Positions 42,994 to 51,059 of a DNA stretch of 64,000 bases are shown piece after piece. Origin of the DNA: Clostridiales bacterium VE202-21 (GTDB lineage: Bacteria; Bacillota; Clostridia; Lachnospirales; Lachnospiraceae); contig BAIF02000062.1 in NCBI GenBank assembly GCA_000509105.1, positions 1 through 64,000 on the forward strand, given 5' to 3'. Each line of letters starts with the position of its first letter. The stretch's first letter is position 1. The translations under genes were made by a program, and so were the position numbers. The notes below the pieces were generated by a model that did not search any database, was not told the origin of the DNA, and was given only the letters and a program-made list of their open reading frames with translations.

Positions 42994-43035
42994 AGGGGTC
43001 TGACCCCTATGCGGCTCGTTTTCAGAATATTCAGA
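42991..43035. repeat. GGGGTCAGACCCC palindromic repeat, copy 6
   Basis: TAAAGGGGTCTGACCCCTAT starts with the TAA stop codon of sortase B, as copy 5 does with the AAA gene, and is followed by GCGGCTCGTTTTCAGAATATTC, the reversed leader segment. Confidence 0.88.
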
Positions 43036-43055
43036 ATATATGATGGGTAAGGAGG

Positions 43056-43250
43056 ATGAATGTGGCAGAAAGATTCGATATCGGTGATATAATCCGAATG
43101 AAAAAGCCCCATCCCTGCGGAAGCCATGAGTGGGAGGTGCTGCGGGTGGGCGCGGACTTCCGGCTGAAATGTGTGGGATGCGGCCATCAGATCATGGTTC
43201 CACGTAAGCTGGTGGAAAAAAATACAAAAGAAATTCGCAAAAAGTCTTGA
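43056..43250 (+). CDS. DUF951 domain-containing protein
   Basis: A 64-aa protein of the DUF951 family. It has a KKPHPCGSHEWEVLRVG strand and a CVGCGH pair, so it may hold a zinc ion; nucleic-acid binding is often suggested. The ATG at 43056 lies four bases after AAGGAGG; a GTG two codons later (43062) is six bases away and an equally good choice. It is the usual neighbour of rpsF-ssb-rpsR in clostridia, and the rpsF promoter overlaps its stop codon. Confidence 0.9.
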   Translation: MNVAERFDIGDIIRMKKPHPCGSHEWEVLRVGADFRLKCVGCGHQIMVPRKLVEKNTKEIRKKS

Positions 43251-43275
43251 ACCGGACAAGTTATTATGGTATGAT
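43247..43275 (+). promoter_or_regulatory. Promoter of rpsF-ssb-rpsR
   Basis: TTGAAC, exactly 17 bases and TATGAT. The -35 box contains the TGA stop codon of the DUF951 gene. Confidence 0.7.
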
Positions 43276-43281
43276 AATTAC

Positions 43282-43377
43282 TCGTGACGTACCCGTAGGA
43301 TTCTATATCCACGGACATCAAATTTCCTTGTTCCCGGGTGATCCGGGGGCCAGAGACCATAAGGAGGTGCAAGAGAC
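43282..43377 (+). promoter_or_regulatory. Putative S6:S18 autoregulatory leader
   Basis: The rpsF leader of about 96 nt can form two hairpins: 43293-43314 (CCGT and GGAT paired with ATCC and ACGG, with one bulged A) and 43333-43347 (CCCGG paired with CCGGG). Bacterial rpsF leaders are known to bind S6:S18 and repress translation; the match here is by position and structure only. Confidence 0.4.
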
Positions 43378-43665
43378 ATGAACAAGTATGAGTTAGCTGT
43401 TGTTGTCAGTGCAAAAATCGAAGACGACGCTAGAGCAGAAGTTGTTGAAAAAGTGAAAGCATTAGTTTCACGTTTCGGCGGCAATGTGACTGACGTTGAT
43501 GAATGGGGTAAGAGAAGATTTGCTTACGAAATTCAGAAGATGAAAGAAGGATATTACTACTTCATCCACTTCGAATCTGACAGTACTGTCCCAGGCGAAG
43601 TGGAACAACGTATCCGCATCATGGACAATGTGCTCAGATATTTATGCGTTAGACAGGAAGCATAG
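43378..43665 (+). CDS. rpsF: 30S ribosomal protein S6
   Basis: A 95-aa S6 protein: MNKYELAVVVS strand, DEWGKRRFAYEIQKMKEGYY core and the RIMDNVLRYLCVR C-terminal strand. S6 binds S18 on the platform of the small ribosomal subunit. GGAGG lies ten bases before the ATG. First gene of the rpsF-ssb-rpsR operon. Confidence 0.98.
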   Translation: MNKYELAVVVSAKIEDDARAEVVEKVKALVSRFGGNVTDVDEWGKRRFAYEIQKMKEGYYYFIHFESDSTVPGEVEQRIRIMDNVLRYLCVRQEA

Positions 43666-43679
43666 AGAAAGAGGTATAT

Positions 43680-44126
43680 ATGAATAAAGTAGTTTTAGTA
43701 GGACGTCTCACAAGAGACCCGGAAGTTAGATATTCACAGGGTGATAGTGCAACTGCAGTTGCAAGATATACATTGGCTGTTGACCGCAGATTCAAGAGGG
43801 ACAACGAACCAACAGCGGATTTTATTCCGTGTGTTGTATTCGGGCGTTCCGGAGAGTTCGCGGAGAAGTATTTCCGCCAGGGAATGCGTGTTTCCATTTC
43901 CGGACGTATTCAGACCGGAAGCTACACGAACAAGGACGGCGTGAAAGTATACACAACAGAGGTAATTGTAGAGGACCAGGAATTTGCTGAGAGCAGAGCG
44001 GAGAGCGAAGCCAACAGAGGCTCTTCTTTCCAGCAGGCAGCTCCAAGCCCTTCACCAAGTGTTGATGCAGGCGACGGATTCATGAATATCCCGGATGGGA
44101 TCGACGAAGAATTACCGTTTAATTAA
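43680..44126 (+). CDS. ssb: Single-stranded DNA-binding protein
   Basis: A 148-aa SSB. The OB fold (NKVVLVGRLTRDPEVRYSQ; VVFGRSGEFAEKYFRQG; RIQTGSY) is followed by a flexible glycine/serine/proline-rich linker and the acidic tail DEELPFN that recruits partner proteins. The gene lies 14 bp after rpsF and 45 bp before rpsR, the standard arrangement, which ties replication factor levels to ribosome synthesis. Confidence 0.98.
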   Translation: MNKVVLVGRLTRDPEVRYSQGDSATAVARYTLAVDRRFKRDNEPTADFIPCVVFGRSGEFAEKYFRQGMRVSISGRIQTGSYTNKDGVKVYTTEVIVEDQEFAESRAESEANRGSSFQQAAPSPSPSVDAGDGFMNIPDGIDEELPFN

Positions 44127-44171
44127 GACACGGTTGTGAAATCTTTCTATTAATATAGGAGGTAAAAAGAA

Positions 44172-44438
44172 ATGGCTTACGAAAAAGGCGGCAGACCAGA
44201 AGGCGGCTTCAAAAGAAGAGGACCGGCCCGCAGAAGAAAAAAAGTATGCGTATTCTGTGGTAAAGAGAATAACGAAATCGATTATAAAGACGTAGCAAAG
44301 TTAAAGAAATACATCTCTGAGAGAGGCAAGATTCTTCCGAGAAGAATCACAGGAAACTGTGCAAAGCATCAGAGAGCTCTTACCGTAGCAATCAAGAGAG
44401 CAAGACACATTGCTTTAATGCCATACGTACAGGATTAA
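44172..44438 (+). CDS. rpsR: 30S ribosomal protein S18
   Basis: An 88-aa S18 with a glycine- and arginine-rich N-terminal extension, the [17 protein letters not shown] segment, the [15 protein letters not shown] signature and the C-terminal [12 protein letters not shown]. The paired cysteines make it a zinc-type C+ paralogue. AGGAGG precedes the ATG and a clear terminator follows. Confidence 0.98.
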   Translation: MAYEKGGRPEGGFKRRGPARRRKKVCVFCGKENNEIDYKDVAKLKKYISERGKILPRRITGNCAKHQRALTVAIKRARHIALMPYVQD

Positions 44439-44449
44439 TCAAAGCTGAC

Positions 44450-44484
44450 AGACCGTCACTGCGAGAGCAGGGGCGGTCTTTTTT
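44450..44484 (+). terminator. Intrinsic terminator of rpsR
   Basis: AGACCGTC pairs with GGCGGTCT (one G-T) around a stem-loop of about 12 bases and is followed by a run of T. It ends the ribosomal operon; the convergent YesM-type gene stops beside it. Confidence 0.88.
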
Positions 44485-46006
44485 AAATCCTTCTTTTATC
44501 CGTCAGGTTTTGACTCGGCTGCTGCGGGAGAGACGGCTCCGAAAGCGGCAGCCGCAGCGTAATACAAGTACCCTCCCCCTGGGTACTTGTGATTTCCATG
44601 ACGTTATGGCTGTAAATCAGATGAAGCCGTTTCTTCACATTGTAAATACCTATGCTGCGTTTCTGCTCCTTCTTAGCAGACTGTTTATCTGTCTGCAGCT
44701 CTTCCAACAGTTCAGGCGCAATGCCGATCCCGTTGTCCGCCACGGAAAGTATAAGAGTATCCTCGGTCTTCTCTGCAGTAATCAAAATATTCCCTTCCTC
44801 CGGCCGGTCCTCCAGCCCGTGGATAATCGCATTTTCCACAAGAGGCTGCAAAATCATGGCCGGAATGCTCTCATCAAGACAGTCCGCAGAAACATCCAGC
44901 CTGTATTGAAGCCGGGACTGGAAGCGCACTTTCTGGATCTGCAGGTAGTAGGTGAGAGTCTGGATTTCGGTTGCAAGAGGAATGGTCTCCGACATAACGG
45001 TGAGGCTGTTGCGAAGCAGCCCGGAGAGGCAGTCCAGCATGTCTTTTGTAAGGGTGGCAGACTCGATAATCGCCATGGCAGAAATTGTATTCAGCGTATT
45101 ATACAGAAAATGCGGATTGATCTGCATCAGAAGATACTCCAGCTCTGAACGGTTCAGGGAATTCTGCATCTCAATATTTTTCAGCATTTCATTCTGCAGC
45201 CGGGCTTCTACGCGCTGTTTTTCCAGCAGGCGCTCCTGGTTTTCCTGCAGCTGCAGTACCATCTTGTTAAAAGAGCAGGCGAGCAGGCAAATCTCATCAT
45301 TCTGCCGGGAGGGCGGCGTATAACTGACCGTCAGGTCTCCCTGCGCGACCAGCCGGAATTTTTTGCTCAGCTCCACGATTGGCTTTGCAAGATATGCGGA
45401 TATCTGATAGGAAATAAACAGGCAGAACATGGTGAAAAATACCAGCAAAATATAGATACTGCTCTGGCTGGTATTCAGGCCGTTTGTATTCTGGCGGATC
45501 CGCGCATCCGCCAGTTCCAGTTCCGAGGACATTCCCTTATAAATATAATTGTAAATGTTATTTCTTATGTAGTCCAAACTGACACGCTCCCGTGTATACA
45601 GGTAGGAGGCCGCATCCGGGTTATAGTTGTCAAATAGTCTGGTTGTGGCATCCATATAGGACTCGGTCATGACCTGGATATCGCGGTAGAGATAAGAGCC
45701 CGGGTAAAGAAGCCGCATAGATGCGCTGCAGGCTATTGCGTCTAAACACTGGTCCTGGAACTTTCTGCGGTAGTCGGGGGACGGATGTGCATAGTAATTG
45801 GACGCGGTGGTAGCGGATTCTTCCAGGGAAACAAGCAGAAGCTGGAGGCTCTGGATATGCTCCAGCGTCTCGTTGTTTGCCCGGTTCAGGCTGCGGCTGG
45901 ACTGTATGGAATAGAAAGAAATCCCGGACATGATCAGAATAATGATTAAAAAATACCGTAAAAGCCTAGTGGACAGCCGGGAGGCGGAGTTAAAGAGTTT
46001 TCGCAT
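44483..46006 (-). CDS. YesM-type sensor histidine kinase
   Basis: A 507-aa kinase: membrane helix 1 (about 17-33), a mostly helical extracellular sensor of about 150 residues, membrane helix 2 (about 183-203), HAMP, then the His_kinase domain with LMQINPHFLYNTLNTI (H299), an N-box in LQPLVENAIIHG and a G-box in VADNGIGIAPELLEE. It starts inside the end of the response regulator gene (17-bp overlap). With the AraC-type regulator it should sense extracellular sugar or the loaded binding protein and control the divergent transporter. Confidence 0.93.
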   Translation of the reverse strand: MRKLFNSASRLSTRLLRYFLIIILIMSGISFYSIQSSRSLNRANNETLEHIQSLQLLLVSLEESATTASNYYAHPSPDYRRKFQDQCLDAIACSASMRLLYPGSYLYRDIQVMTESYMDATTRLFDNYNPDAASYLYTRERVSLDYIRNNIYNYIYKGMSSELELADARIRQNTNGLNTSQSSIYILLVFFTMFCLFISYQISAYLAKPIVELSKKFRLVAQGDLTVSYTPPSRQNDEICLLACSFNKMVLQLQENQERLLEKQRVEARLQNEMLKNIEMQNSLNRSELEYLLMQINPHFLYNTLNTISAMAIIESATLTKDMLDCLSGLLRNSLTVMSETIPLATEIQTLTYYLQIQKVRFQSRLQYRLDVSADCLDESIPAMILQPLVENAIIHGLEDRPEEGNILITAEKTEDTLILSVADNGIGIAPELLEELQTDKQSAKKEQKRSIGIYNVKKRLHLIYSHNVMEITSTQGEGTCITLRLPLSEPSLPQQPSQNLTDKRRI

Positions 46007-47579
46007 ATTTCTGGTACTCCTTTGGGGTAAGCCCTGTTATTTTCTTAAATATTCTGCAGAAATAGTTTTGGTCGCTGTAGCCCACCTGAATACTGACATC
46101 CTGGACGGAAAGCATACCCTTTTCCAAGAGCGGTTTGGCAAGGCTGATCTTTTTCTGCGTGATATAGTCTGTAAAATTAAGATGGTATTCTTCCTTAAAT
46201 ACTTTGCTTACGTACTGCGGGGTCAGATTCAGATAACTGGACAGGCCCTCCAGGGATACCATCTGTATCGGTTCGCGCTCTATATAGTAATTGATCTTTT
46301 TCATAAGTGCATAGTTTTTTTCCTGAGATTCATTCTGGAGGAACTCTAAAAAGGAATGCAGTGCATAATTAACGTATTCTTTTAACTGGTGTTCGGACAC
46401 ACTGGACTGGATCTGACATAGGAATGGATACAGGTCAAAGCTGGTCTGCCTGAAACCAAGCTGGTGGAGCAGGCTTTTTAGTGCAGACAAAAGCTGGATG
46501 GAATATTCTTTTGAAATCTGCAGAGAATTCCGGGCCGTAAAGATCTCATTCAAAAGCTGCTGTGCATAGCCATGGGCCCTTTCCGTATTTCTGCTGCGAA
46601 GGGAGTCCATAAACTGTTCCTCCAAAGAGTATGGGTAGACGGTATGGGTGGAATTGGAAACCGGGGTGTACTCTATGACGGTGCCGGGCAGAAGCGCAGG
46701 GAGCACCTCCAATGCCTCCTGATAGGATGATTTAAATAACTGGCAGGTATGATAGACACCGCCAAAGGCCGCTCCGCTTTTCAGCTTAAAACGCTGGTTT
46801 AAAAGAGTGATAATCTTGCGCGCCAGCATGCAGGCTGTCTCGTGCCAGGACGGATCGGACGGTGAAATATGGAAGAACAGGGGGAGAACATGAAAAGAGA
46901 CCTCACCGATCAGTACGTTCTTATGAAAGTTTATCATCTGGGAAATGCTTTCGGTGATCTGTTTGTATGTATCTGCCGGGGGCTGGAGCGAAAAAGGCAG
47001 GGTGCTGTCCGGGGACGGGGTAAGCGGGAACAGCATAAAAAAGCCGGAGTCGGTCAGCCCGGGCAGCAGGGGACTGTATTCCGCCAGCAGAGCCGGCGCA
47101 GCCGTACCATTGATATAACTGGCCACCAGATTCCTTTTTATAACCGGGATTGCCAGGGAGACAATCTCCTTCTCCTCCACATCTTTATCTTTTATTGCTC
47201 TGTTTTGGGAAAGGCTGTCTGTGATTTTTTGAAGTGTTTCCGTTACCTCCTTTTCTATCAGCGGTTTTAACAGATATCCTTTGACGCCTATTGTGAGCGC
47301 TTCTCTTGCATATTCAAAGCTGTCGTATGCCGTCAGGATCAGGATCGTGGTACCCGGCAGATTCTCCAGAATTGTTTTGGATGCAGTGAGTCCGTTCATG
47401 CCGGGCATTTTGATATCAATGATTACAATATCGGGCTTGTATCTCAGGGCGGCCTGAACCGCAGAGGCTCCGTCCTCACATTCAGCAGCCACGTTCAGAT
47501 CAGGCATATTTTTGCTGAGCATTACGTGCAGCGCATACCTGGATAAAGCTTCATCGTCTACTATGATTACAGAATACAT
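45990..47579 (-). CDS. YesN-type response regulator (receiver plus AraC)
   Basis: A 529-aa regulator. The receiver domain has DDE at residues 8-10 and the acceptor aspartate in IVIIDIKMPGMNG, with the LLKPL switch lysine. A long linker of about 270 residues follows. The C-terminal AraC domain shows LEGLSSYLNLTPQYVSKVFK and VQDVSIQVGYSDQNYFCRIFKK. It overlaps the kinase gene and follows the small kinase-like gene by 8 bp. It most likely activates the divergent RbsBAC-type operon. Confidence 0.93.
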   Translation of the reverse strand: MYSVIIVDDEALSRYALHVMLSKNMPDLNVAAECEDGASAVQAALRYKPDIVIIDIKMPGMNGLTASKTILENLPGTTILILTAYDSFEYAREALTIGVKGYLLKPLIEKEVTETLQKITDSLSQNRAIKDKDVEEKEIVSLAIPVIKRNLVASYINGTAAPALLAEYSPLLPGLTDSGFFMLFPLTPSPDSTLPFSLQPPADTYKQITESISQMINFHKNVLIGEVSFHVLPLFFHISPSDPSWHETACMLARKIITLLNQRFKLKSGAAFGGVYHTCQLFKSSYQEALEVLPALLPGTVIEYTPVSNSTHTVYPYSLEEQFMDSLRSRNTERAHGYAQQLLNEIFTARNSLQISKEYSIQLLSALKSLLHQLGFRQTSFDLYPFLCQIQSSVSEHQLKEYVNYALHSFLEFLQNESQEKNYALMKKINYYIEREPIQMVSLEGLSSYLNLTPQYVSKVFKEEYHLNFTDYITQKKISLAKPLLEKGMLSVQDVSIQVGYSDQNYFCRIFKKITGLTPKEYQKYAKTL

Positions 47580-47587
47580 AGGGCCTC

Positions 47588-48016
47588 CTAAATCGTAATT
47601 TCGTACAGGGCAGAAATGCTTCCGCCGGGAAGCATGCCGGTGAGTTCGAGTGAACTGTGCGGGCTGTTCCAGGTAAAATAAAGGGCGGTATAGGTCTGCG
47701 AGGCATTGGAGAGCTGCTCCAGGTTTTCCCAGACCTGTGCCAGAATGCAGTTTCTTGGAATCAGCAGCTCTTCCGGAATTTCCGGGAGATTCTCGTCCAG
47801 TATCTGGAAGAAGGGAATCGAGATAAAAATTTCACGGATCAGCATCAGCATGTCCAGTTCTTGTTTTAAAGGCGCCTCTTTATCCGGGCGGCTGATATAC
47901 CTCCAGTAGCTGCTGAAACAGTTGATAAAGTGCAGCGTCATAGGAGCCTGTTCGAGATAGACTGCCTGGGAAACCGTAACCAGAAAATTCCGGACGGAAA
48001 TCGTCTCTGCGGACAT
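47588..48016 (-). CDS. Small histidine-less YesM-like kinase-fold protein
   Basis: A 142-aa protein, first gene of the YesNM-type operon, with AAGGAGG seven bases before its ATG. No family name was recognised, but it can be aligned by eye to the dimerisation domain of the YesM-type kinase encoded two genes on: NFLVTVSQAVYLEQA for NTLNTISAMAIIESA, then INCFSSYWRYIS, APLKQELDMLMLIREI and IPRNCILAQVWENLEQL for IPAMILQPLVENAIIHG. The phospho-accepting histidine and the G-boxes are missing. It may be a dimerisation partner or inhibitor of the kinase. This relation is inference. Confidence 0.6.
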   Translation of the reverse strand: MSAETISVRNFLVTVSQAVYLEQAPMTLHFINCFSSYWRYISRPDKEAPLKQELDMLMLIREIFISIPFFQILDENLPEIPEELLIPRNCILAQVWENLEQLSNASQTYTALYFTWNSPHSSLELTGMLPGGSISALYEITI

Positions 48017-48111
48017 GTAAAAACCTCCTTTTACCCAAATACATTTCATAAGAATGAGTGTCGAGGCAGACCGCGCTGCCTGTTATAATAAATCGTTTCT
48101 TCTATACTATA

Positions 48112-48139
48112 AGTATATATTACATTTGCACCAGTACAA
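48112..48139 (-). promoter_or_regulatory. Possible promoter of the YesNM-type operon
   Basis: On the minus strand TTGTAC, 16 bases and TATACT, about 95 bp before the first start codon. The rest of the 317-bp divergent region (48017-48333) is AT-rich and holds no other clear element; TTTGCAC occurs twice (48125 and 48191). Confidence 0.4.
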
Positions 48140-48333
48140 AAACAAGAAGGATGTAAGAAATTAGCATTATTTTAAACTTGGAGAAAGGCAATTTGCACAA
48201 TGCGTCCAATAATGCAATGAAAATATTATAAAAATATGCTAATTTAGTAAGCTATTGTTGATTACAGAACCGAAATGTTTATGTAAAATGAAATTATCAT
48301 GAACGAAGTGAAAAAGGAAAGGAAGGTAATGTT

Positions 48334-49368
48334 ATGAAAAAGAAAATGGTTGCGGTTGTTTTGGTTCTGGCGATGGCAATAGGCCTTACTGCCTGTCAGG
48401 GAGGCGGCAAGGAGGCGGAAACCACGGCAAAGACGGAAGACACGAAGAGTGATGCGCAGGGAACAGACGGGGATTCACAGAGTAATCTGTCGGATCAGCT
48501 TTATATTCAAGTATCCGCACTAGGGTCAGACCCCTATTTCTATGATCACAAAATGGGAATGGAGATGGCGGGCGAAGAGCTGGGCGTGCGCACAGAATTT
48601 GTGGGGCCTGCGGAGCTGGACATGAATGCTATGGTTACAGCATTTGAGCAGGCAATTGCAAAGAAACCTAACGGAATCGTGGTGGTAGGTTTCAACGAGC
48701 AGCTGACTCCCACAATTAAGAAAGCCATGGACGCAGGAATTCCGGTTGTTACGGTGGATGCCGATCTTCCGGATTCAGGCAGAATTGCATTTGTTGGAAC
48801 CGGAAATGTGGAAGCGGGAATTACAGGCGGAGAGAAGATGAAAGAGCTTCTGGGCGACAGTGGAAAAGTAGCGATTATGTATAATCCGGGCCAGACGAAT
48901 CTGGAGGAACGTGTGGCAGGCTATAAGCAGGCATTTGAGGGAACGGGGATTGAGATTATTGAGGAAGTGGATACCAAACAGGACAGTGTAATTGCGGCAC
49001 AAAATATCGCAGCAGTTCTTCAGAAACACCCGGATCTGAACGGAATCGTCTGTGTGGATGCGACTGGCGGCACGGCAGCGGCTACAGCAGTCAGAGAAGC
49101 AGGGCGTACAGGGGATGTGAAGATCATCGCAATGGACCGTTCCAATGAGATTCTGGAGGCTATTGAGGATGGCATTATTTCCGCATCCGTTGCTCAGCAG
49201 ACGGCGTTAATGCCATATTATGCTACACAGCTTCTGATTAATCTGAATAACTCCAAGGTGGAGATCACATCGGATAATGCAGCGGCAGGCGTACTAGGGG
49301 TACCCGGCTATATCGACACAGGCGCTATTATTGTGGATGAATCAAATTACGAGTATTTCAAGAGATAA
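48334..49368 (+). CDS. Sugar ABC transporter substrate-binding lipoprotein (RbsB-like)
   Basis: A 344-aa periplasmic-binding-type lipoprotein. The signal peptide ends in a lipobox LTAC with the lipidated C21; a flexible Thr/Asp-rich linker follows, then the type 1 binding fold (LDMNAMVTAFEQAIAKKPNG; PVVTVDADLPDSGRIAFVG; KIIAMDRSNEILEAI). It delivers a sugar or related ligand to the ATPase and permease encoded next. Ligand identity is not readable. AAGGAAGG precedes the ATG. Confidence 0.93.
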   Translation: MKKKMVAVVLVLAMAIGLTACQGGGKEAETTAKTEDTKSDAQGTDGDSQSNLSDQLYIQVSALGSDPYFYDHKMGMEMAGEELGVRTEFVGPAELDMNAMVTAFEQAIAKKPNGIVVVGFNEQLTPTIKKAMDAGIPVVTVDADLPDSGRIAFVGTGNVEAGITGGEKMKELLGDSGKVAIMYNPGQTNLEERVAGYKQAFEGTGIEIIEEVDTKQDSVIAAQNIAAVLQKHPDLNGIVCVDATGGTAAATAVREAGRTGDVKIIAMDRSNEILEAIEDGIISASVAQQTALMPYYATQLLINLNNSKVEITSDNAAAGVLGVPGYIDTGAIIVDESNYEYFKR

Positions 49369-49503
49369 TGACAAGGGTATGGGCGGGATTACACCGTCCA
49401 TACTATTTTAAAGGAATTATAAGGGGATTCATAAAGGAATTTTGAAATAAATTCATAAAAAGAATTCGTATCAATGAATTCGTAAAAAGGAAGGAGGGCG
49501 CCT

Positions 49504-51027
49504 GTGTCTGAATACATACTGGAGGCAAAAGGAATCGTCAAGATTTTCCCGGGGGTCCGTGCCCTGGACGGGGTAGACCTGAAAGTGAAAAAGGGAGAAG
49601 TACATGCCCTTGTGGGAGAAAACGGTGCGGGTAAGAGTACCCTGATGCTGACACTCGGCGGGATCCATAAGCCGGACGAGGGGGAGATCTGGATTGAAGG
49701 AGAAAAAGTGGTATTTACTTCCGCCCATGATGCACTGCAAAAGGGAATCAGTATCGTACACCAGGAATTGAGCCTGGTTCCGTGTCTAAGTGTGGCAGAG
49801 AATATATTTGCCAACCGTCAGCCGGTCAATAAGTTAAATCTGATTAAAAGAGAAGAACTGTATAGCAAAACGAAGGAAATGCTGAGACTGTTCGAGATTG
49901 AAAATATCGATCCCGCCACGCCTGTAAAGGAACTGGCGATTGCCAACCAGCAGGTTGTGGAAATCCTGAAAGCAATGTCTTTCAGGCCGAAAGTGCTTGT
50001 GCTGGATGAGCCCACATCTTCTCTCACAGAGGTGGAGAAGCAGAAGCTGTTCCAGAATATCCGCATCCTGAAAGAACAGGGAATCAGCTTTATTTATATA
50101 TCACATCACCTGCAGGAGATTTTTGAGATTGCAGACAGTGTAACGATTCTGCGGGACGGGGCATACATCGCGGAGGCGAGGGTCGCGGATATTGACGAGG
50201 ATTTTCTGATAACGAACATGGTAGGCCGGAAAATTGAAAATATTTACGGACGCCGGAGGCCGGAACAGAAAATTGGGGAGGTGCTTTTCGAGGTTGAAGG
50301 GATTTCCAGGGGGAAAGCATTCCGGGATATTTCTTTTCAGGTAAGGAGAGGAGAGATTCTCGGCGTATCGGGTCTGGTTGGAGCGGGGAGGACAGAAATC
50401 GGAAGAGGAATCTTCGGAGCGGAGCCTCTGGAAGCCGGAAAAGTAGTGCTGGAAGGGGAAACACTGCAGATCCACTGCCCGCAGGATGCGATCCGGCAGG
50501 GCATCGGTTATATGAGCGAGGACCGGAAAGAGCAGGGGCTGTATGTAAAATTTGATATCCGGCAGAACCTGATAGCTAACCAGTTGCGCCATTTTTCAAA
50601 GAGAGGCTTCCTGAGGGAAAAGCAGGTCGATCAGATGGTGCAGGATGCTGTAAAGGATTTCCGCATTTCTACGCCCGGAATCCGGCAGTTGGTGAATAAG
50701 CTCTCGGGTGGGAATCAACAGAAGGTGCTTCTTGCTGCTTGGTTCGGGATCCGTCCGCGGGTGCTGATTGTTGATGAGCCCACGAGAGGCGTGGATGTGG
50801 GGGCAAAAAGTGAAATATACAATCTTCTGAGAAATCTGGCGGAAACCGGCGTGGGTATTATCATGATCTCGTCCGACCTGCCTGAAATTCTGGGAGTCAG
50901 CGACCGGATTATGGTGATCAGAGAAGGCAGAAATGTGGGAATCATCCCGGCTTCGGAAGCGACAGAAGAGAAAGTAATCGCCCTGGCATCCGGAGTAACA
51001 AAGGGTGACTGTGTTAGTACAGAGTAG
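49504..51027 (+). CDS. Sugar ABC transporter ATP-binding protein (RbsA/MglA-like)
   Basis: A 507-aa double ATPase. The first half has Walker A GENGAGKST, signature ELAIANQQVVEI and Walker B VLVLDEPTSSLT; the second half has the degenerate GLVGAGRTE loop typical of RbsA proteins, LSGGNQQKVLLA and VLIVDEPTRGVDVGAK. The start is GTG with GGAGG six bases upstream. The permease begins 32 bp after the stop. Confidence 0.94.
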   Translation: MSEYILEAKGIVKIFPGVRALDGVDLKVKKGEVHALVGENGAGKSTLMLTLGGIHKPDEGEIWIEGEKVVFTSAHDALQKGISIVHQELSLVPCLSVAENIFANRQPVNKLNLIKREELYSKTKEMLRLFEIENIDPATPVKELAIANQQVVEILKAMSFRPKVLVLDEPTSSLTEVEKQKLFQNIRILKEQGISFIYISHHLQEIFEIADSVTILRDGAYIAEARVADIDEDFLITNMVGRKIENIYGRRRPEQKIGEVLFEVEGISRGKAFRDISFQVRRGEILGVSGLVGAGRTEIGRGIFGAEPLEAGKVVLEGETLQIHCPQDAIRQGIGYMSEDRKEQGLYVKFDIRQNLIANQLRHFSKRGFLREKQVDQMVQDAVKDFRISTPGIRQLVNKLSGGNQQKVLLAAWFGIRPRVLIVDEPTRGVDVGAKSEIYNLLRNLAETGVGIIMISSDLPEILGVSDRIMVIREGRNVGIIPASEATEEKVIALASGVTKGDCVSTE

Positions 51028-51059
51028 AGGTGCCGCTTGGCGGCAGAGCGGAGGCAGAT

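Noticed and set aside
44510-45148. 212-codon plus-strand frame opposite the YesM-type kinase
   Set aside because: Shadow frame within a well-supported kinase gene.
48520-48537. TAGGGTCAGACCCCTA inside the substrate-binding protein gene
   Set aside because: It resembles the dispersed palindrome but encodes the normal GSDPYFYD stretch of the binding fold and lacks the flanking segment.
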